DNA of 59,224 nt from Melioribacteraceae bacterium. GTDB lineage: Bacteria; Bacteroidota; Ignavibacteria; Ignavibacteriales; Melioribacteraceae. The stretch covers positions 1 through 59,224 of the forward strand of contig JAKIUC010000027.1 in the NCBI GenBank assembly GCA_021647785.1. Direction: 5' to 3'. Below are positions 41,899 to 51,650 of the stretch, in pieces. The stretch's first letter is position 1. Each line of letters starts with the position of its first letter. The position numbers and the translations under genes are program-made. The notes under the pieces are model-generated. The model ran no database searches and was not told the origin of the DNA. It was given only the letters and a program-made list of their open reading frames with translations.

Positions 41899-44800
41899 TT
41901 ATCTTTCTTCGTTAAATATATTATTACCAAATTCAGCAAAACATTTCATTGCATCTCGGTCTGCAATAGATTTTAACCAGTATCGTTTTTGACGTGGTTT
42001 TATGTAGTAAATTTTATTGTTTACAAAATCAATAAACTCCACAATTCGTGTGATTTTTTTATTTCTTCCAATTTGTGTCTCAAAATAGTTTTGGTATTCT
42101 TCTTCTGTTTTTTCCTCAAAAGACATCTCAATATTTTCTTTGCAATAATGAAATTCAACGGCAATATAAGATTTTGTAAGAGTAATTTTCCCGGTTTTAA
42201 AATCTTTTTCTTTAACCGGATTATAATTTAAGTTCATTAGCCAAGTGAAAGTATCCGTATAACTTTTCAGCATATTATCATCTGCAATCTTGTTCAGCGG
42301 ATTATTTTTAGATGCTTTCCCTTGATGAATATAATAATTAAAGACATCTTCTTGCCAAATTTGTTCTGCTTGGCTAAGCTGCAAGGCTTGTTTGTCTGCT
42401 TTGGTTTGAGGGTAAGGTAAGTTGTCAATATCAGATTTTATAATAACACCTTCCTTGTGCACAATTAATTTGCTACTTATCAGATAGTTGTTCAAGCTGA
42501 GTATCTTGCTATGCTTTTTAAAATAATTGTATAATTCCAATAATTCACTATCGTTATTAAAATGAATACCACAAAACATATTATCAAAAATTAATTCTTT
42601 ATATTTTGTATTTTTTATAAAATTAATTTTATCAATACTTGAATAGTGTATAATTAAATTAGGGCTTTTAAAAATATCTTTATTTGTTTTTCTACTTGCT
42701 TGAAAATAATTAATACCTTTCAAAGTATTTGTTTTAAAAGTATTATTAGTTGAAAAATCTTTTTTTAGAATATTAGGTTTTTCTACCAACCATTCAGCTT
42801 CTTTATAATTCTTCTTTAACCAAGATAATTCATTCTCTAATTCTTTTTTACCTTCCAGTATATCTTTATTTCTTTTACCTAAAATATATCCTTCTCCATA
42901 GCTCCAACCATCAGATTTTTTTTCTTCTAAAAATTTGCCCAAAGTTGGTTTAATCCTACTTAATCTATCCACAATCCAGTTCAATCTACCACCACCGACA
43001 AGATTTGATTTCCAGATATATTTTTGTGTTAAGGCAATATTTAGCGGGATAAAATAAAAATCATAAGTATCGAACACAAAAAACATTTTATTCTCTTCAT
43101 TTGTAGTTCGATGACTTATTAAATGTAAAATCTTACTATCTTTTCCAGGTATTTGTTTTTTTGCAAAAAATGCACAAGTCGCAACTCGTCCTTTATTTTT
43201 CTTCTTACTACTTTTAAAAAGAGTTTCTCTTAAATGTGTAAAGTCAATAATTTGTGGAACAGTATATTTTTCAAAGAACAAATTTCTATATTCCATTGCA
43301 CCGTCATTATACAAAATATTGCTTGCCGGTAAAATTAAACATTGCGAACCATTATCTTTAAGTAGTTTTATTGATTGGTCAAGAAATAGCATAGATAAAT
43401 TAGCTGGTATTTCTTTCGGAAATTGCAGGTTATAGTCTTTTTTTAATTTATTAAAATTTTGCCTTATAAAAGGTGGATTTCCAATAACTAAATCAAAGTC
43501 ATTATCTACGGTTTGCAAATAATTAAAAAAATTATCGTGTATAATATTCTTTTCTTTTAAGTTTTTGAATTTCTTATTTATATTATTGTTTTTATCTCCA
43601 AAATCTAAGTCTTCCCATAATTGTATTGGTGTAAGTTTTTCAAGCAGGGCAAGTAACAAACTAAAAACAGCTATATTTACAGCTTCTAGTTCTTTATCTA
43701 CACCAAAAATGTTTTCAACAAGTATTTCTTTTAAGGTTTCAATTTCTAACTCTTTGATCCATTTTTTCGTTTTGTGATATTTGTTAATGATATACCAATC
43801 AATTAATCTTTGATACGCAGAGACGCAAAAAATACCACTTCCGCAAGCCGGGTCGATAACCTTAAATCTATCGTTACTAAATATTTTGAAATTTTCAAGC
43901 GGCATACATTCATCTATCAACAAATCTACAAGAAAAGGAGGTGTGTAAACCACTCCTGCAGTATTTGGAATAAATTCTTCGTAAATACGACTTATCAATT
44001 CTACGGGAAGGTGTCTGAAAGAATACAAACGCCACAAATATAGTTGCTTATTTTTTGTTCTGTAATTTGCATTTACAAAATCAGACAGATGATTAAGTAT
44101 ATTTTGAGGTAATTTTTCTATTTGTTCTTTTTCATCTGTTGAAAGTTCAAAAATTTTCCCGTTGAACTTCTCTGAAAGGTAGTTAAGTAGTTTTAGAAAA
44201 TTTCCTACCTTTATGAGCTCTGAAAAATTATTGACATTCCATTTTTCTTGAAAAATATTACCTTTTACTGTAAAGACATTGTTATCATTATCATCTTTCT
44301 TTTCTTCAAGATATTTTATAAGAATAGAAAAAACAACAATTTTATTAGCTATTTTTTGTTGAATTTTATTATCTATTAAGGCTTTTTTTAATCCGTGTAA
44401 GTTTTTTATTAGTATTTCAAAGGGACTTTCTTTTGTAATAGAATCTTTTAAATACTCTTCAATATAGTAATCCGTTTCCCAAAATGAACCGTTTTGAAAA
44501 AGAAAAGCAGAATAGTTCTTTTTTTTCTGCTGAAATTCTTTTTCTGTTTTTTGTGAAATATTTAAAATATCAGTAGGACTAATTTCATCTTTTCCCTCTT
44601 TTTTAATTGTTATTTTTTGCTTTGTATTATAAATTTTTATTTCAGTTTCTTCTAAAACAAAATAAAGAGGAACTATTTCGCTACTCCACAGTCTTTTATG
44701 TATTTCGCTTAATTCAACGGAGTTAAATTTTTTATCGTTCGTATTGTCAAATATAAATATTTGCGGTATAAATCTATTATTTTCTTTTACTTGAAAAAAA

Positions 44801-44943
44801 ACAGCATCAGCTAAAAAGTCATCTTCGGCAAGATATAAAATTTTACGGCGTGCTTCACCAATATTTTTGTCATCTTTTTGATTAACAAATAGTAAAGATT
44901 CGTTATTATCAAAATCTATATGTTTTAATATCTCTTTAAACAT
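41899..44943 (-). CDS. Eco57I-like N6-adenine DNA methyltransferase (type IIG/restriction-modification)
   Basis: 1014 aa. The N-terminal 350 residues are helical and charged with a possible nuclease-like start (DDFLADAVFFQV, RFIPQIFIFDN). SAM-binding motif I is KVIDPACGSGIF (about 364-372) and the catalytic motif IV is DLVIGNPPFIRQNF (about 485-495), the N-P-P-F form of adenine methylases. The C-terminal half should contain the target-recognition domain (HYSSIDKINFI ... SKLIVHKEGVIIKSDID). Host DNA would be methylated at an unknown site. The following 210-aa nuclease-like gene completes the unit. No toxin or phage gene adjoins it. It is an isolated defence insertion between envelope genes. 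Confidence 0.8.
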   Translation of the reverse strand: MFKEILKHIDFDNNESLLFVNQKDDKNIGEARRKILYLAEDDFLADAVFFQVKENNRFIPQIFIFDNTNDKKFNSVELSEIHKRLWSSEIVPLYFVLEETEIKIYNTKQKITIKKEGKDEISPTDILNISQKTEKEFQQKKKNYSAFLFQNGSFWETDYYIEEYLKDSITKESPFEILIKNLHGLKKALIDNKIQQKIANKIVVFSILIKYLEEKKDDNDNNVFTVKGNIFQEKWNVNNFSELIKVGNFLKLLNYLSEKFNGKIFELSTDEKEQIEKLPQNILNHLSDFVNANYRTKNKQLYLWRLYSFRHLPVELISRIYEEFIPNTAGVVYTPPFLVDLLIDECMPLENFKIFSNDRFKVIDPACGSGIFCVSAYQRLIDWYIINKYHKTKKWIKELEIETLKEILVENIFGVDKELEAVNIAVFSLLLALLEKLTPIQLWEDLDFGDKNNNINKKFKNLKEKNIIHDNFFNYLQTVDNDFDLVIGNPPFIRQNFNKLKKDYNLQFPKEIPANLSMLFLDQSIKLLKDNGSQCLILPASNILYNDGAMEYRNLFFEKYTVPQIIDFTHLRETLFKSSKKKNKGRVATCAFFAKKQIPGKDSKILHLISHRTTNEENKMFFVFDTYDFYFIPLNIALTQKYIWKSNLVGGGRLNWIVDRLSRIKPTLGKFLEEKKSDGWSYGEGYILGKRNKDILEGKKELENELSWLKKNYKEAEWLVEKPNILKKDFSTNNTFKTNTLKGINYFQASRKTNKDIFKSPNLIIHYSSIDKINFIKNTKYKELIFDNMFCGIHFNNDSELLELYNYFKKHSKILSLNNYLISSKLIVHKEGVIIKSDIDNLPYPQTKADKQALQLSQAEQIWQEDVFNYYIHQGKASKNNPLNKIADDNMLKSYTDTFTWLMNLNYNPVKEKDFKTGKITLTKSYIAVEFHYCKENIEMSFEEKTEEEYQNYFETQIGRNKKITRIVEFIDFVNNKIYYIKPRQKRYWLKSIADRDAMKCFAEFGNNIFNEER

Positions 44944-45287
44944 TATTAACCAATCTGTTTATAATCTTTACAAAAATATATGATTATTTATAAAATAAAA
45001 ATATAATTACACATTTTAGCAATATTTTATTGAACTCAGTATCATTTGTTTCAATTATAGCTAACATTCTCAATACACGCAATGCATCTATCCTGAAAGT
45101 TTTCGGTTATCACGCATTTCGTTTATTGGGAACTATATCTTGAGAATTTTACCTTAATTTGTTTTCTATAAACATACTGATTTAATTCAAGTTTCACAAA
45201 AGTTGCAACTAACAATTGACTGCTTGGTGAATTAGTATTATTTTAGTTTTTGTAGGATTAAATATTTAGCATGTAAAGGATTTTATC
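44944..45287. other. 344-bp intergenic region without recognised feature
   Basis: Divergent space between the methyltransferase gene and the DUF6544 gene. It is AT-rich. I see no ORF, strong hairpin or repeat beyond short AT tracts. It should contain promoters for both sides, but none is clear. Confidence 0.5.
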
Positions 45288-46127
45288 TTGAAAAAACTTA
45301 TCAAAATAGTAATAGCAACTTTTATAATATTAACTGCTGGTTTTTTTATTGGAATGCCATATCTCAACAATTCATTTTTGGAGAATGACCTTGAGTCTAT
45401 TCTTGAGAGCAAAACGAAGGTGAAGCAAGTCTCGTTTAGTTCAAAGAATTTTTCTAAACTCCCTCAAGTTGTAAAAAAGTATTTGAAAAAGAGCATTAAG
45501 AATGAATCTGTTTCCCCACATTATTGTCAATATAAAACTACGGGTAAAATAAAAACAGATAAAAACTCAGAATGGCTGAATGTAACTTCGCAAAATTATT
45601 ATTCAGCAACTGAATCAGATTTTATAAAAATAATTGAAACTCAAAACAATCTCTTTTTCTGGACGCTGGCAACTAATAAGTATATAAATAACCAAGCATC
45701 AACAAACACCAAATTTCTATCAAGCATACCTACTTCTGATTTTTCCGGAAACAAACTTAGCAGATCATATCTAGTTTTATATTTGCTGGAGTCTGTTTTT
45801 TGTCCAACTGTTCTTTTGCCAAACAGGAATGTACACTGGAAAGCAATAGATAACACAAAAGCACTTGCAACTATTTGGCACGACAATCTTAAAGGCACAG
45901 CGGTGTTTCATTTTAACAAAAAGGGTGAGGTTGTTAAAATTGTAACAGACGATAGATATATGCCAGGGGCCATTGATTATAATAGAGAAACGTTTACTAT
46001 TTATTTTGCAAACTATAAAAATGTTGGCGGTTTCAACATTCCAACATATTTTGAATATCAGTGGAATCTAGCCGTTGGTGATTTTACTTTCGGTAGATTT
46101 TATATTTCTGAAATTACTTATGAATGA
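45288..46127 (+). CDS. DUF6544-family membrane-anchored protein
   Basis: 279 aa. One N-terminal membrane segment (IVIATFIILTAGFFIGMPYL) is followed by a soluble domain with DUF6544-type landmarks: FSKLPQVVKKYLKKSI, YKTTGKIKTD..SEWLNVTSQN, LSRSYLVLYLLES, CPTVLLPNRNVHWKAI and FNIPTYFEYQWN. Function is unknown. The start is a TTG after AAAGGATTTTATC; the nearest ATG upstream is followed at once by a stop. The isoaspartyl peptidase gene begins 54 bp downstream, so they may be co-transcribed. Confidence 0.65.
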   Translation: MKKLIKIVIATFIILTAGFFIGMPYLNNSFLENDLESILESKTKVKQVSFSSKNFSKLPQVVKKYLKKSIKNESVSPHYCQYKTTGKIKTDKNSEWLNVTSQNYYSATESDFIKIIETQNNLFFWTLATNKYINNQASTNTKFLSSIPTSDFSGNKLSRSYLVLYLLESVFCPTVLLPNRNVHWKAIDNTKALATIWHDNLKGTAVFHFNKKGEVVKIVTDDRYMPGAIDYNRETFTIYFANYKNVGGFNIPTYFEYQWNLAVGDFTFGRFYISEITYE

Positions 46128-46181
46128 GGCGTATCTAAAAAGGTATTTAGCTAATAATCATAACTTTTTTAGAGAAGACTC

Positions 46182-47234
46182 ATGAATAAATTTCTTGAAT
46201 TAAAAACGATTAGTCTTTTTTTATTTCTCATATCAATTATACTTGTTTTCTGGTGTTCTGATTCAACTCATAAAAGTAGTGATGCCGAGATACCGAGCAA
46301 ACCTTTTGGGATTGTTATTCATGGCGGTGCTGGGAATATGGAAAGAGCCAACTACTCTGTAGAACAAATTGCTGCATACAAAGAGAGGCTTAACGCTGCC
46401 CTCACTAAAGGATATTCTGTTTTAGAAAATGGCGGCACAGCTCTGGATGCAGTTGAACAAACAATTATTGTATTGGAAAACTCTCCTCTCTTTAATGCAG
46501 GAAAAGGTGCTGTCTTTACAAACAATGGTTTAAACGAACTTGATGCAGCAATAATGGATGGAAGCAACCTTAACGCTGGGGCTGTGGCTGGTGTTACAAC
46601 AATCAAAAATCCAATTAAACTTGCACGGGCAGTAATGGAAAAATCCAAACACGTTATGATGATTGGGAAGGGTGCTGAAATCTTTGCTGCCGAACAGAAC
46701 ATTGAAATAGTTGACCCTTCCTACTTTAGAACAGAAGAGCGTTGGAAAGCTTTGCAAAAAATTAAAATGCACGAACAAAATAAAGACGAAAGTTATTTAA
46801 ATAATAATTATGATTATAAATTTGGAACTGTCGGTTGTGCTGCCCTCGATATAAATGGCAACCTTGCTGCTGGTACATCAACAGGAGGAATGACGAATAA
46901 AAAATATGGGCGTGTTGGTGATGTTCCCATTATTGGGGCTGGCACTTATGCAAACAACAACACTTGTGCCCTCTCTGCTACTGGGCATGGTGAGTTTTTT
47001 ATCCGCAATGTTGTTACTCACGATATCTCTGCCTTAATGGAATATAAAAACCTATCTCTCAAGGAAGCAGCCAACGAGGTTGTGATGAAAAAACTCGTTC
47101 AACAAAAGGGGGGTGGCGGTGTAATTGGAATTGATAAAGCTGGAAATATTACTATGCCGTTTAACACCAAGGGAATGTTCCGTGGTTTTAAAACAAGTGA
47201 TGGTAAATCGGTTGTAAAAATATTTCGAGATTAA
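46182..47234 (+). CDS. Isoaspartyl peptidase/L-asparaginase (Ntn hydrolase)
   Basis: 350 aa. An N-terminal hydrophobic segment (SLFLFLISIILVFWC) acts as export signal, possibly a lipoprotein signal with an unusual Trp before Cys. The plant-type asparaginase core follows: FGIVIHGGAGN, ENSPLFNAGKGAVF, DAAIMDGSNLNAGAVAG, and the autocleavage site YKFGTVGCAALD with catalytic Thr216, then STGGMTNK and ATGHGEFFIR. The precursor cleaves itself before the Thr and hydrolyses isoaspartyl dipeptides or asparagine. An extracytoplasmic location suggests peptide salvage. Confidence 0.9.
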   Translation: MNKFLELKTISLFLFLISIILVFWCSDSTHKSSDAEIPSKPFGIVIHGGAGNMERANYSVEQIAAYKERLNAALTKGYSVLENGGTALDAVEQTIIVLENSPLFNAGKGAVFTNNGLNELDAAIMDGSNLNAGAVAGVTTIKNPIKLARAVMEKSKHVMMIGKGAEIFAAEQNIEIVDPSYFRTEERWKALQKIKMHEQNKDESYLNNNYDYKFGTVGCAALDINGNLAAGTSTGGMTNKKYGRVGDVPIIGAGTYANNNTCALSATGHGEFFIRNVVTHDISALMEYKNLSLKEAANEVVMKKLVQQKGGGGVIGIDKAGNITMPFNTKGMFRGFKTSDGKSVVKIFRD

Positions 47235-47259
47235 TGATTTGCGAATATTTTTAAAAATA

Positions 47260-47781
47260 TTATGGGACAGCAAAAGCATTTACTCGTAATTTCCATCCAT
47301 CTGCTATTTTAAATTCTATATCATCTTTAAATATTAAGTTTACAACGTAAGCAGTTGCAATACCAATTACTGTTGTATATAAAAGAACTTCTGTATCAGA
47401 AAACTTTTTTGAAGCATCAAAAGCAAGATAGCTTCCGAGAGTTACTGAAACATTAATGAGCGGTTTTACATAAGGCTGGAAGAGTGATAGCTTTCTGAAG
47501 CCAGTGATATCCGAGTTTTTCACTTCATATGTTTTGTTTGTAAAGTAAGTACCATCATTAGATTTAAAAACAAGCGATGAATCAGTAATTTCAGCAATGT
47601 ACGATTTTAATTCAGTAGTTTGATTTAAATATCCATTAAATTGAAGATTTAAATAATCTCTTGCCTCAACAACAACTGTTTTGCTCATGTTTGTATTTTC
47701 AAACAATAGTTGTTTTTGAGAGTAAACAGAATTACTAAATAAAATTACAGCTATTAATAATATCTTTCTTCTACTTTTCAT
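47260..47781 (-). CDS. Exported hypothetical protein
   Basis: 173 aa. The signal peptide ends at NSVYSQ. A beta-rich region (YIAEITDSSLVFKSNDGTYF, KNSDITGFRKLSLF) is followed by two hydrophobic stretches (PLINVSVTLGSYLAF; VLLYTTVIGIATAYVVNLIF) that may lie in a membrane. I recognise no family. It converges with the asparaginase gene (25-bp gap) and is followed upstream by another small envelope gene in the same direction. Confidence 0.5.
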   Translation of the reverse strand: MKSRRKILLIAVILFSNSVYSQKQLLFENTNMSKTVVVEARDYLNLQFNGYLNQTTELKSYIAEITDSSLVFKSNDGTYFTNKTYEVKNSDITGFRKLSLFQPYVKPLINVSVTLGSYLAFDASKKFSDTEVLLYTTVIGIATAYVVNLIFKDDIEFKIADGWKLRVNAFAVP

Positions 47782-47869
47782 TACTTCTCCTTTTATTTTA
47801 ATTAAACAAACTCACGTTTTATCTTGTCTCTAATATTTTTATTCCATTCCCCAAAATCTTTTTACTTAT

Positions 47870-48349
47870 TTAAAAGTTAAGGTTCAAATAAAGTGCTGCC
47901 CATTTTGTGCCGCCTACTGCTTTGTATTCTGCACCAAGTGAGAACATAAAAATATCAACCTGAGCAAATGGGAAAAGAACCCACTCGTGAAGGTCATCAA
48001 AAAAGTATCCACCTTTAATGCCAACATCAACAAGCCCTAATGTTAGTACAGGACCAGCAACAAAACCCAAAATACTTAAATCCCCATCTTCAATAATATT
48101 GCCGCTTCCATCTATAGAAAGTTCCTTGCTTTTTAGTGTGTGCCAACTCCCTTCAAATGTAATATCAAGAATTGGTAAAACAGAAAAGTTGGATGTTCCA
48201 GTTATTCCAAAACCATTATCGTAAATATCAGAAGTTGTACCTGATGGAACAAGATAACGAACACCAAAAGCAGATGATGTTGAGAACTGGGCAAATGTAG
48301 TTGCTTGTACTAAACTAAATAATAGTAGAATTGTAAATAATTTTTTCAT
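47870..48349 (-). CDS. Small outer-membrane beta-barrel protein
   Basis: 159 aa. The signal peptide ends at TTFAQ. Alternating strands (FGVRYLVPSG, LDITFEGSWHTL, GLVDVGIKGGYFF, DIFMFSLGAEYKAV) and a C-terminal ALYLNLNF fit an 8-stranded outer-membrane barrel. Function is unknown. Confidence 0.6.
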   Translation of the reverse strand: MKKLFTILLLFSLVQATTFAQFSTSSAFGVRYLVPSGTTSDIYDNGFGITGTSNFSVLPILDITFEGSWHTLKSKELSIDGSGNIIEDGDLSILGFVAGPVLTLGLVDVGIKGGYFFDDLHEWVLFPFAQVDIFMFSLGAEYKAVGGTKWAALYLNLNF

Positions 48350-48517
48350 AATAACTCCTAAAAATTAAATATGATATAGTGTCTGTTGCAATGTGCGAAA
48401 ATATACATAAAAATATATTAGATATTATATTATTTGAACTTTATTTTTAAGTACAATAAAAACCCTTACTTTAAAAAGAACAAAACATAATAATAGAAGC
48501 AACTTTTTTCAATACCA

Positions 48518-49654
48518 TTATTCATACTTAATATTAAACAAATCTAAAAGTTTTTTAGAACTAATTTTCCCTGTTCTGCTATTGTTCGATAAAACAATTA
48601 TTGTTTTTTCATCTTTAAGCGAGCGGAAAAAATATGAACGAAACCCTTTCCACCAGCCAGTGTGATAAACAATTTTGGAACTATCGGGAAGCATATTCAC
48701 ACGCCAGCCATATCCATAATTATCGTGGTCATGCAATTCTTTATTCCAAAGTTGGTATGCAGTATTCATTTCATCATCTGTAAAAAAATAATTTTCAAAT
48801 ATTGCTTGGCTGAACTTATTCATATCTTCAACTGTTGAGTAAATTCCCTTATCCCCCACAACCCCATTCAAATAAGAGTTTTGTGCTTTTCTTCTCCAAT
48901 TTATATATCCAACAACTGGCTCGTTGTTCTTGATAGAAATATTTTTGTCGTAAACAGTTGTGCTGGTCATTCCTATCGGGTCAAAAATTTTTTCCTTCAT
49001 AAATTTATCGTAACTCATCTTAGAAACAACTTCAATTATAGAAGCAAGTATTGCATAGTTTGTGTTGTTGTAGTTGTACCGAACATCAGGTTTGTAGTAG
49101 CGCATTGGTTCATACCCAACCAAAACATCTATTACATCACAATTATCTATCGTTGTATTTTCTTTATCCTTCCAATGTTCATCGGCAGCATACATATAAT
49201 TTGGAAGCCCAGAACGATGAACAAGAAGTTGGTGAATTGTAATGTTATCGTACGGAAAATCTGGAAAGAAGTGTCTAACACTATCTTGAAAAGATAACTT
49301 ACCCTCTTTCTCCAATAGCATAATTCCAAAAGCGGTAAACGTTTTTGAAACAGAAGCTAATTGAAATTTGGAATTAACAGTTAATGAATCTTTCTTTTTT
49401 CTATTTGCAAATCCGAATACTTTTGCATAATAAACTGTATCGTGAGCAGAGTAAAGAACTGCTCCGTTAAACGCTCCTTGTTCATATCTGTTTTGAAAAA
49501 AAGAGTCAATCCTATTTGTTGTGGGGTCATCTTGGGTATAAATTTCATTGTAAATAAAATCAACCTTCTTATCAAGGTTTTCTCCATTACCGCAATCAAC
49601 CAATAAGGGAGTGATGAAAATTGTTATTAAAATATATTTTAATTGGTTGAGCAT
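48518..49654 (-). CDS. Beta-lactamase class C-like serine hydrolase lipoprotein
   Basis: 378 aa. The lipobox is PLLVDC (Cys21). The penicillin-binding fold has a S-x-x-K motif in LASVSKTFTAFG (Ser101, Lys104), a Y-x-N motif in YNYNNTNYAIL and a H-T-G motif in YHTGWWKGF that replaces KTG. Family members include D-aminopeptidases, esterases and class C beta-lactamases; substrate is undetermined. It is anchored at the envelope. The upstream region carries the transposable repeat at 49676-49884 only about 20 bp from the start, so that element may replace or alter its promoter. Confidence 0.85.
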   Translation of the reverse strand: MLNQLKYILITIFITPLLVDCGNGENLDKKVDFIYNEIYTQDDPTTNRIDSFFQNRYEQGAFNGAVLYSAHDTVYYAKVFGFANRKKKDSLTVNSKFQLASVSKTFTAFGIMLLEKEGKLSFQDSVRHFFPDFPYDNITIHQLLVHRSGLPNYMYAADEHWKDKENTTIDNCDVIDVLVGYEPMRYYKPDVRYNYNNTNYAILASIIEVVSKMSYDKFMKEKIFDPIGMTSTTVYDKNISIKNNEPVVGYINWRRKAQNSYLNGVVGDKGIYSTVEDMNKFSQAIFENYFFTDDEMNTAYQLWNKELHDHDNYGYGWRVNMLPDSSKIVYHTGWWKGFRSYFFRSLKDEKTIIVLSNNSRTGKISSKKLLDLFNIKYE

Positions 49655-49675
49655 ATTTTACATATTAGAATTTAT

Positions 49676-49884
49676 GGCTAAGTTCTAATTAACTCAGCAA
49701 ATAATGTCGTGCCTATGGCACTTTTGTATCTATCTTATTATGATATCACCATAATATCGCTCCTCTGGAGCTTTGAGTACCGTAGGTACGAAATTATGGT
49801 AAATAAAATCACCTAAACAAAAACAAGTGCCATAGGCACGATATTACTCTCTTTAAATATTGCTGTCATAATTAGAACTTAGCC
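49676..49884. mobile_element. 209-bp non-coding MITE-like element with 8-bp target duplication
   Basis: Terminal inverted repeats are perfect over 16 bp: GGCTAAGTTCTAATTA (49676-49691) and TAATTAGAACTTAGCC (49869-49884). Both flanks carry GAATTTAT (49668-49675 and 49885-49892), a perfect target-site duplication. Inside are four hairpins with 5-bp stems and 3-nt loops: GTGCC/GGCAC in both orientations near 49709 and 49827, GCTCC/GGAGC and GTACC/GGTAC. No coding capacity. Homologous copies lie at 31177-31313 (decayed) and, by the termini only, at 32829-33274. Confidence 0.88.
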
Positions 49885-49978
49885 GAATTTATTAAAACGG
49901 ACAAAACTAAATACGCACATAACCGAATGCAAGTTTTAATCTAAATTAATTTTTCTACACATCATGAGCCAATAAAAA

Positions 49979-50005
49979 AAGCCCCACATAAACTGTGAGG
50001 CTTTA
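49979..50005 (-). terminator. Terminator of the OmpA-family gene
   Basis: AAAGCC(C)CACA and TGTG(A)GGCTTT form a strong stem flanked by A- and T-rich runs, 24 bp downstream of the stop at 50029 on the minus strand. Confidence 0.75.
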
Positions 50006-50028
50006 ATGAAAAGGGGTGCTAAAAAAAA

Positions 50029-51510
50029 CTATTCTTCATATTTTTCAATTTCAACTCTTCTGTTTTCAGCTCGTCCTTTTTTTGTTTTATTTGAAGCTAC
50101 TGGATTTGCTTCACCTTTACCGTCGCTAATCAATCTGTCGGCATCAATACCATTTGAAACCAAATATTCTTTAACCGATTCAGCTCTACGTTTCGATAAC
50201 TTTAAGTTATACGCTTCTGGTCCAACACTATCTGCATATCCAGTTAAAGATATTTTTGCAGAAGGAAATTCATTAAGTTGAGCTAACAATTTTGCTAATG
50301 CGTTCTTGTCGGGTGTAGTTAAGTTGTTGCTATCAAATTCAAATTTGATATTATTTAAAACAACTTTATCTATTGTAGTTGCTTTCTTTACTACATCATC
50401 CTTAGGATTAAGTGGGTCTGTTCCCCTATTAACTTCTGTATAATCATCTACTGAACCTTTATCTGTATCAGCCTCTAATGGATTAGTTTTATGCTTATTA
50501 ATTTCTTCACCATCATTAAGTTTGTCGCCATCAGTATCTGCTTTAGTAGGGTCAGTTTTGTGAGTATTTACTTCCGCTCCATCTTTAAGTGTGTCGCCGT
50601 CAGTATCAGCATTTAACGGATCAGATTTGTAGGTAACAACTTCAGCAAAATCATTTAATCCATCATCATCAGTATCAGCCTTTGTTGGGCTTGTTTGATA
50701 TGAATTTACTTCTTCACCATCTTTAAGCTCATCGCCATCTGAATCGGGATTTAATGGGTCTGTATTATATTTTTGAATTTCTTCGCCATCCTTAAGTCCA
50801 TCATCATCTGTGTCAGCTTTTTCCGGATTTGTTCCTAACTTTTCTTCTTCACAATTTGTTAAACCATCTTCATCCGGGTCTATCTCGCATCCACCAATAG
50901 AGTATGCAATTCCAACACCAGCGGTCCACCATTTGTCATACTTGTTGTGATCACTAGGAGCATTCGGGGTTTCGTAGCCATTCATAATATCTGTAAATGC
51001 AACATTCATGCCTACTGAAGCATCAATAAGCCAACTATCACCGATAGCAAATTCAGCTCCAACACCAGCAGGAACAAAGAAGTCTGTGTTGTTATCAATA
51101 GTTGTACTTGGTGGAGGATTTATAGGCATATCAGATATTGAATAATAAACCATTCCAGCACCAGCATACAAATAAGGATTCCATGAATCACTCTCTATCG
51201 GGCTAAATAATAACCTAAGATCTGCTGGAATAATGGATGCGTTAACTGCATTGCCTCCATAGTCCTTCATTGATAGAGTACCATATCCAACGCCTAATCC
51301 AATATCAAACATACTGCCAAGTTCGTATCTTATAAAAGGTCTAATAAGGTATGATAAACCATCTGCCTCAAACTCGTTCCAAACACCAACATAGTTGGCT
51401 TGCACACCTACTTTTAGGTCGTAGTTGTTGAGTTGTGCATTTGTGGTAATAGTAGCAATTGATAGTAACAACGCTACTAATACAAATACTGTAGTTTTAC
51501 TTTTTTTCAT
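50029..51510 (-). CDS. OmpA-family protein with thrombospondin type 3 repeats
   Basis: 493 aa. The signal peptide ends at ITTNAQ. An N-terminal outer-membrane barrel (to about residue 215) is followed by seven acidic, calcium-binding TSP3 units of about 23 residues (DDDGLKDGEEIQKYNTDP type). An OmpA C-terminal peptidoglycan-binding domain ends it (IKFEFDSNNLTTPDKNAL, SLTGYADSVGPEAYNLKLS, RAENRRVEIEKYEE). It links the outer membrane to the wall and is probably abundant. The gene has a strong terminator at 49979-50005 and stands alone. Confidence 0.9.
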   Translation of the reverse strand: MKKSKTTVFVLVALLLSIATITTNAQLNNYDLKVGVQANYVGVWNEFEADGLSYLIRPFIRYELGSMFDIGLGVGYGTLSMKDYGGNAVNASIIPADLRLLFSPIESDSWNPYLYAGAGMVYYSISDMPINPPPSTTIDNNTDFFVPAGVGAEFAIGDSWLIDASVGMNVAFTDIMNGYETPNAPSDHNKYDKWWTAGVGIAYSIGGCEIDPDEDGLTNCEEEKLGTNPEKADTDDDGLKDGEEIQKYNTDPLNPDSDGDELKDGEEVNSYQTSPTKADTDDDGLNDFAEVVTYKSDPLNADTDGDTLKDGAEVNTHKTDPTKADTDGDKLNDGEEINKHKTNPLEADTDKGSVDDYTEVNRGTDPLNPKDDVVKKATTIDKVVLNNIKFEFDSNNLTTPDKNALAKLLAQLNEFPSAKISLTGYADSVGPEAYNLKLSKRRAESVKEYLVSNGIDADRLISDGKGEANPVASNKTKKGRAENRRVEIEKYEE

Positions 51511-51650
51511 TGGTGCCTCGCATTAATTAATGATTAAATTAGGGTAATATCTTTATCTAATATTTTATATAAAAGGGTGAAAAATTCTTTTTACTTTATA
51601 CTTAATATATAAAATAATCTTTTTCTTCTTTCTTTTCAATCAAATACTTT

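Noticed and set aside
47260..48349. Membership of the two small envelope genes in a secretion system
   Set aside because: No motif or neighbour supports it; they were left as hypothetical.
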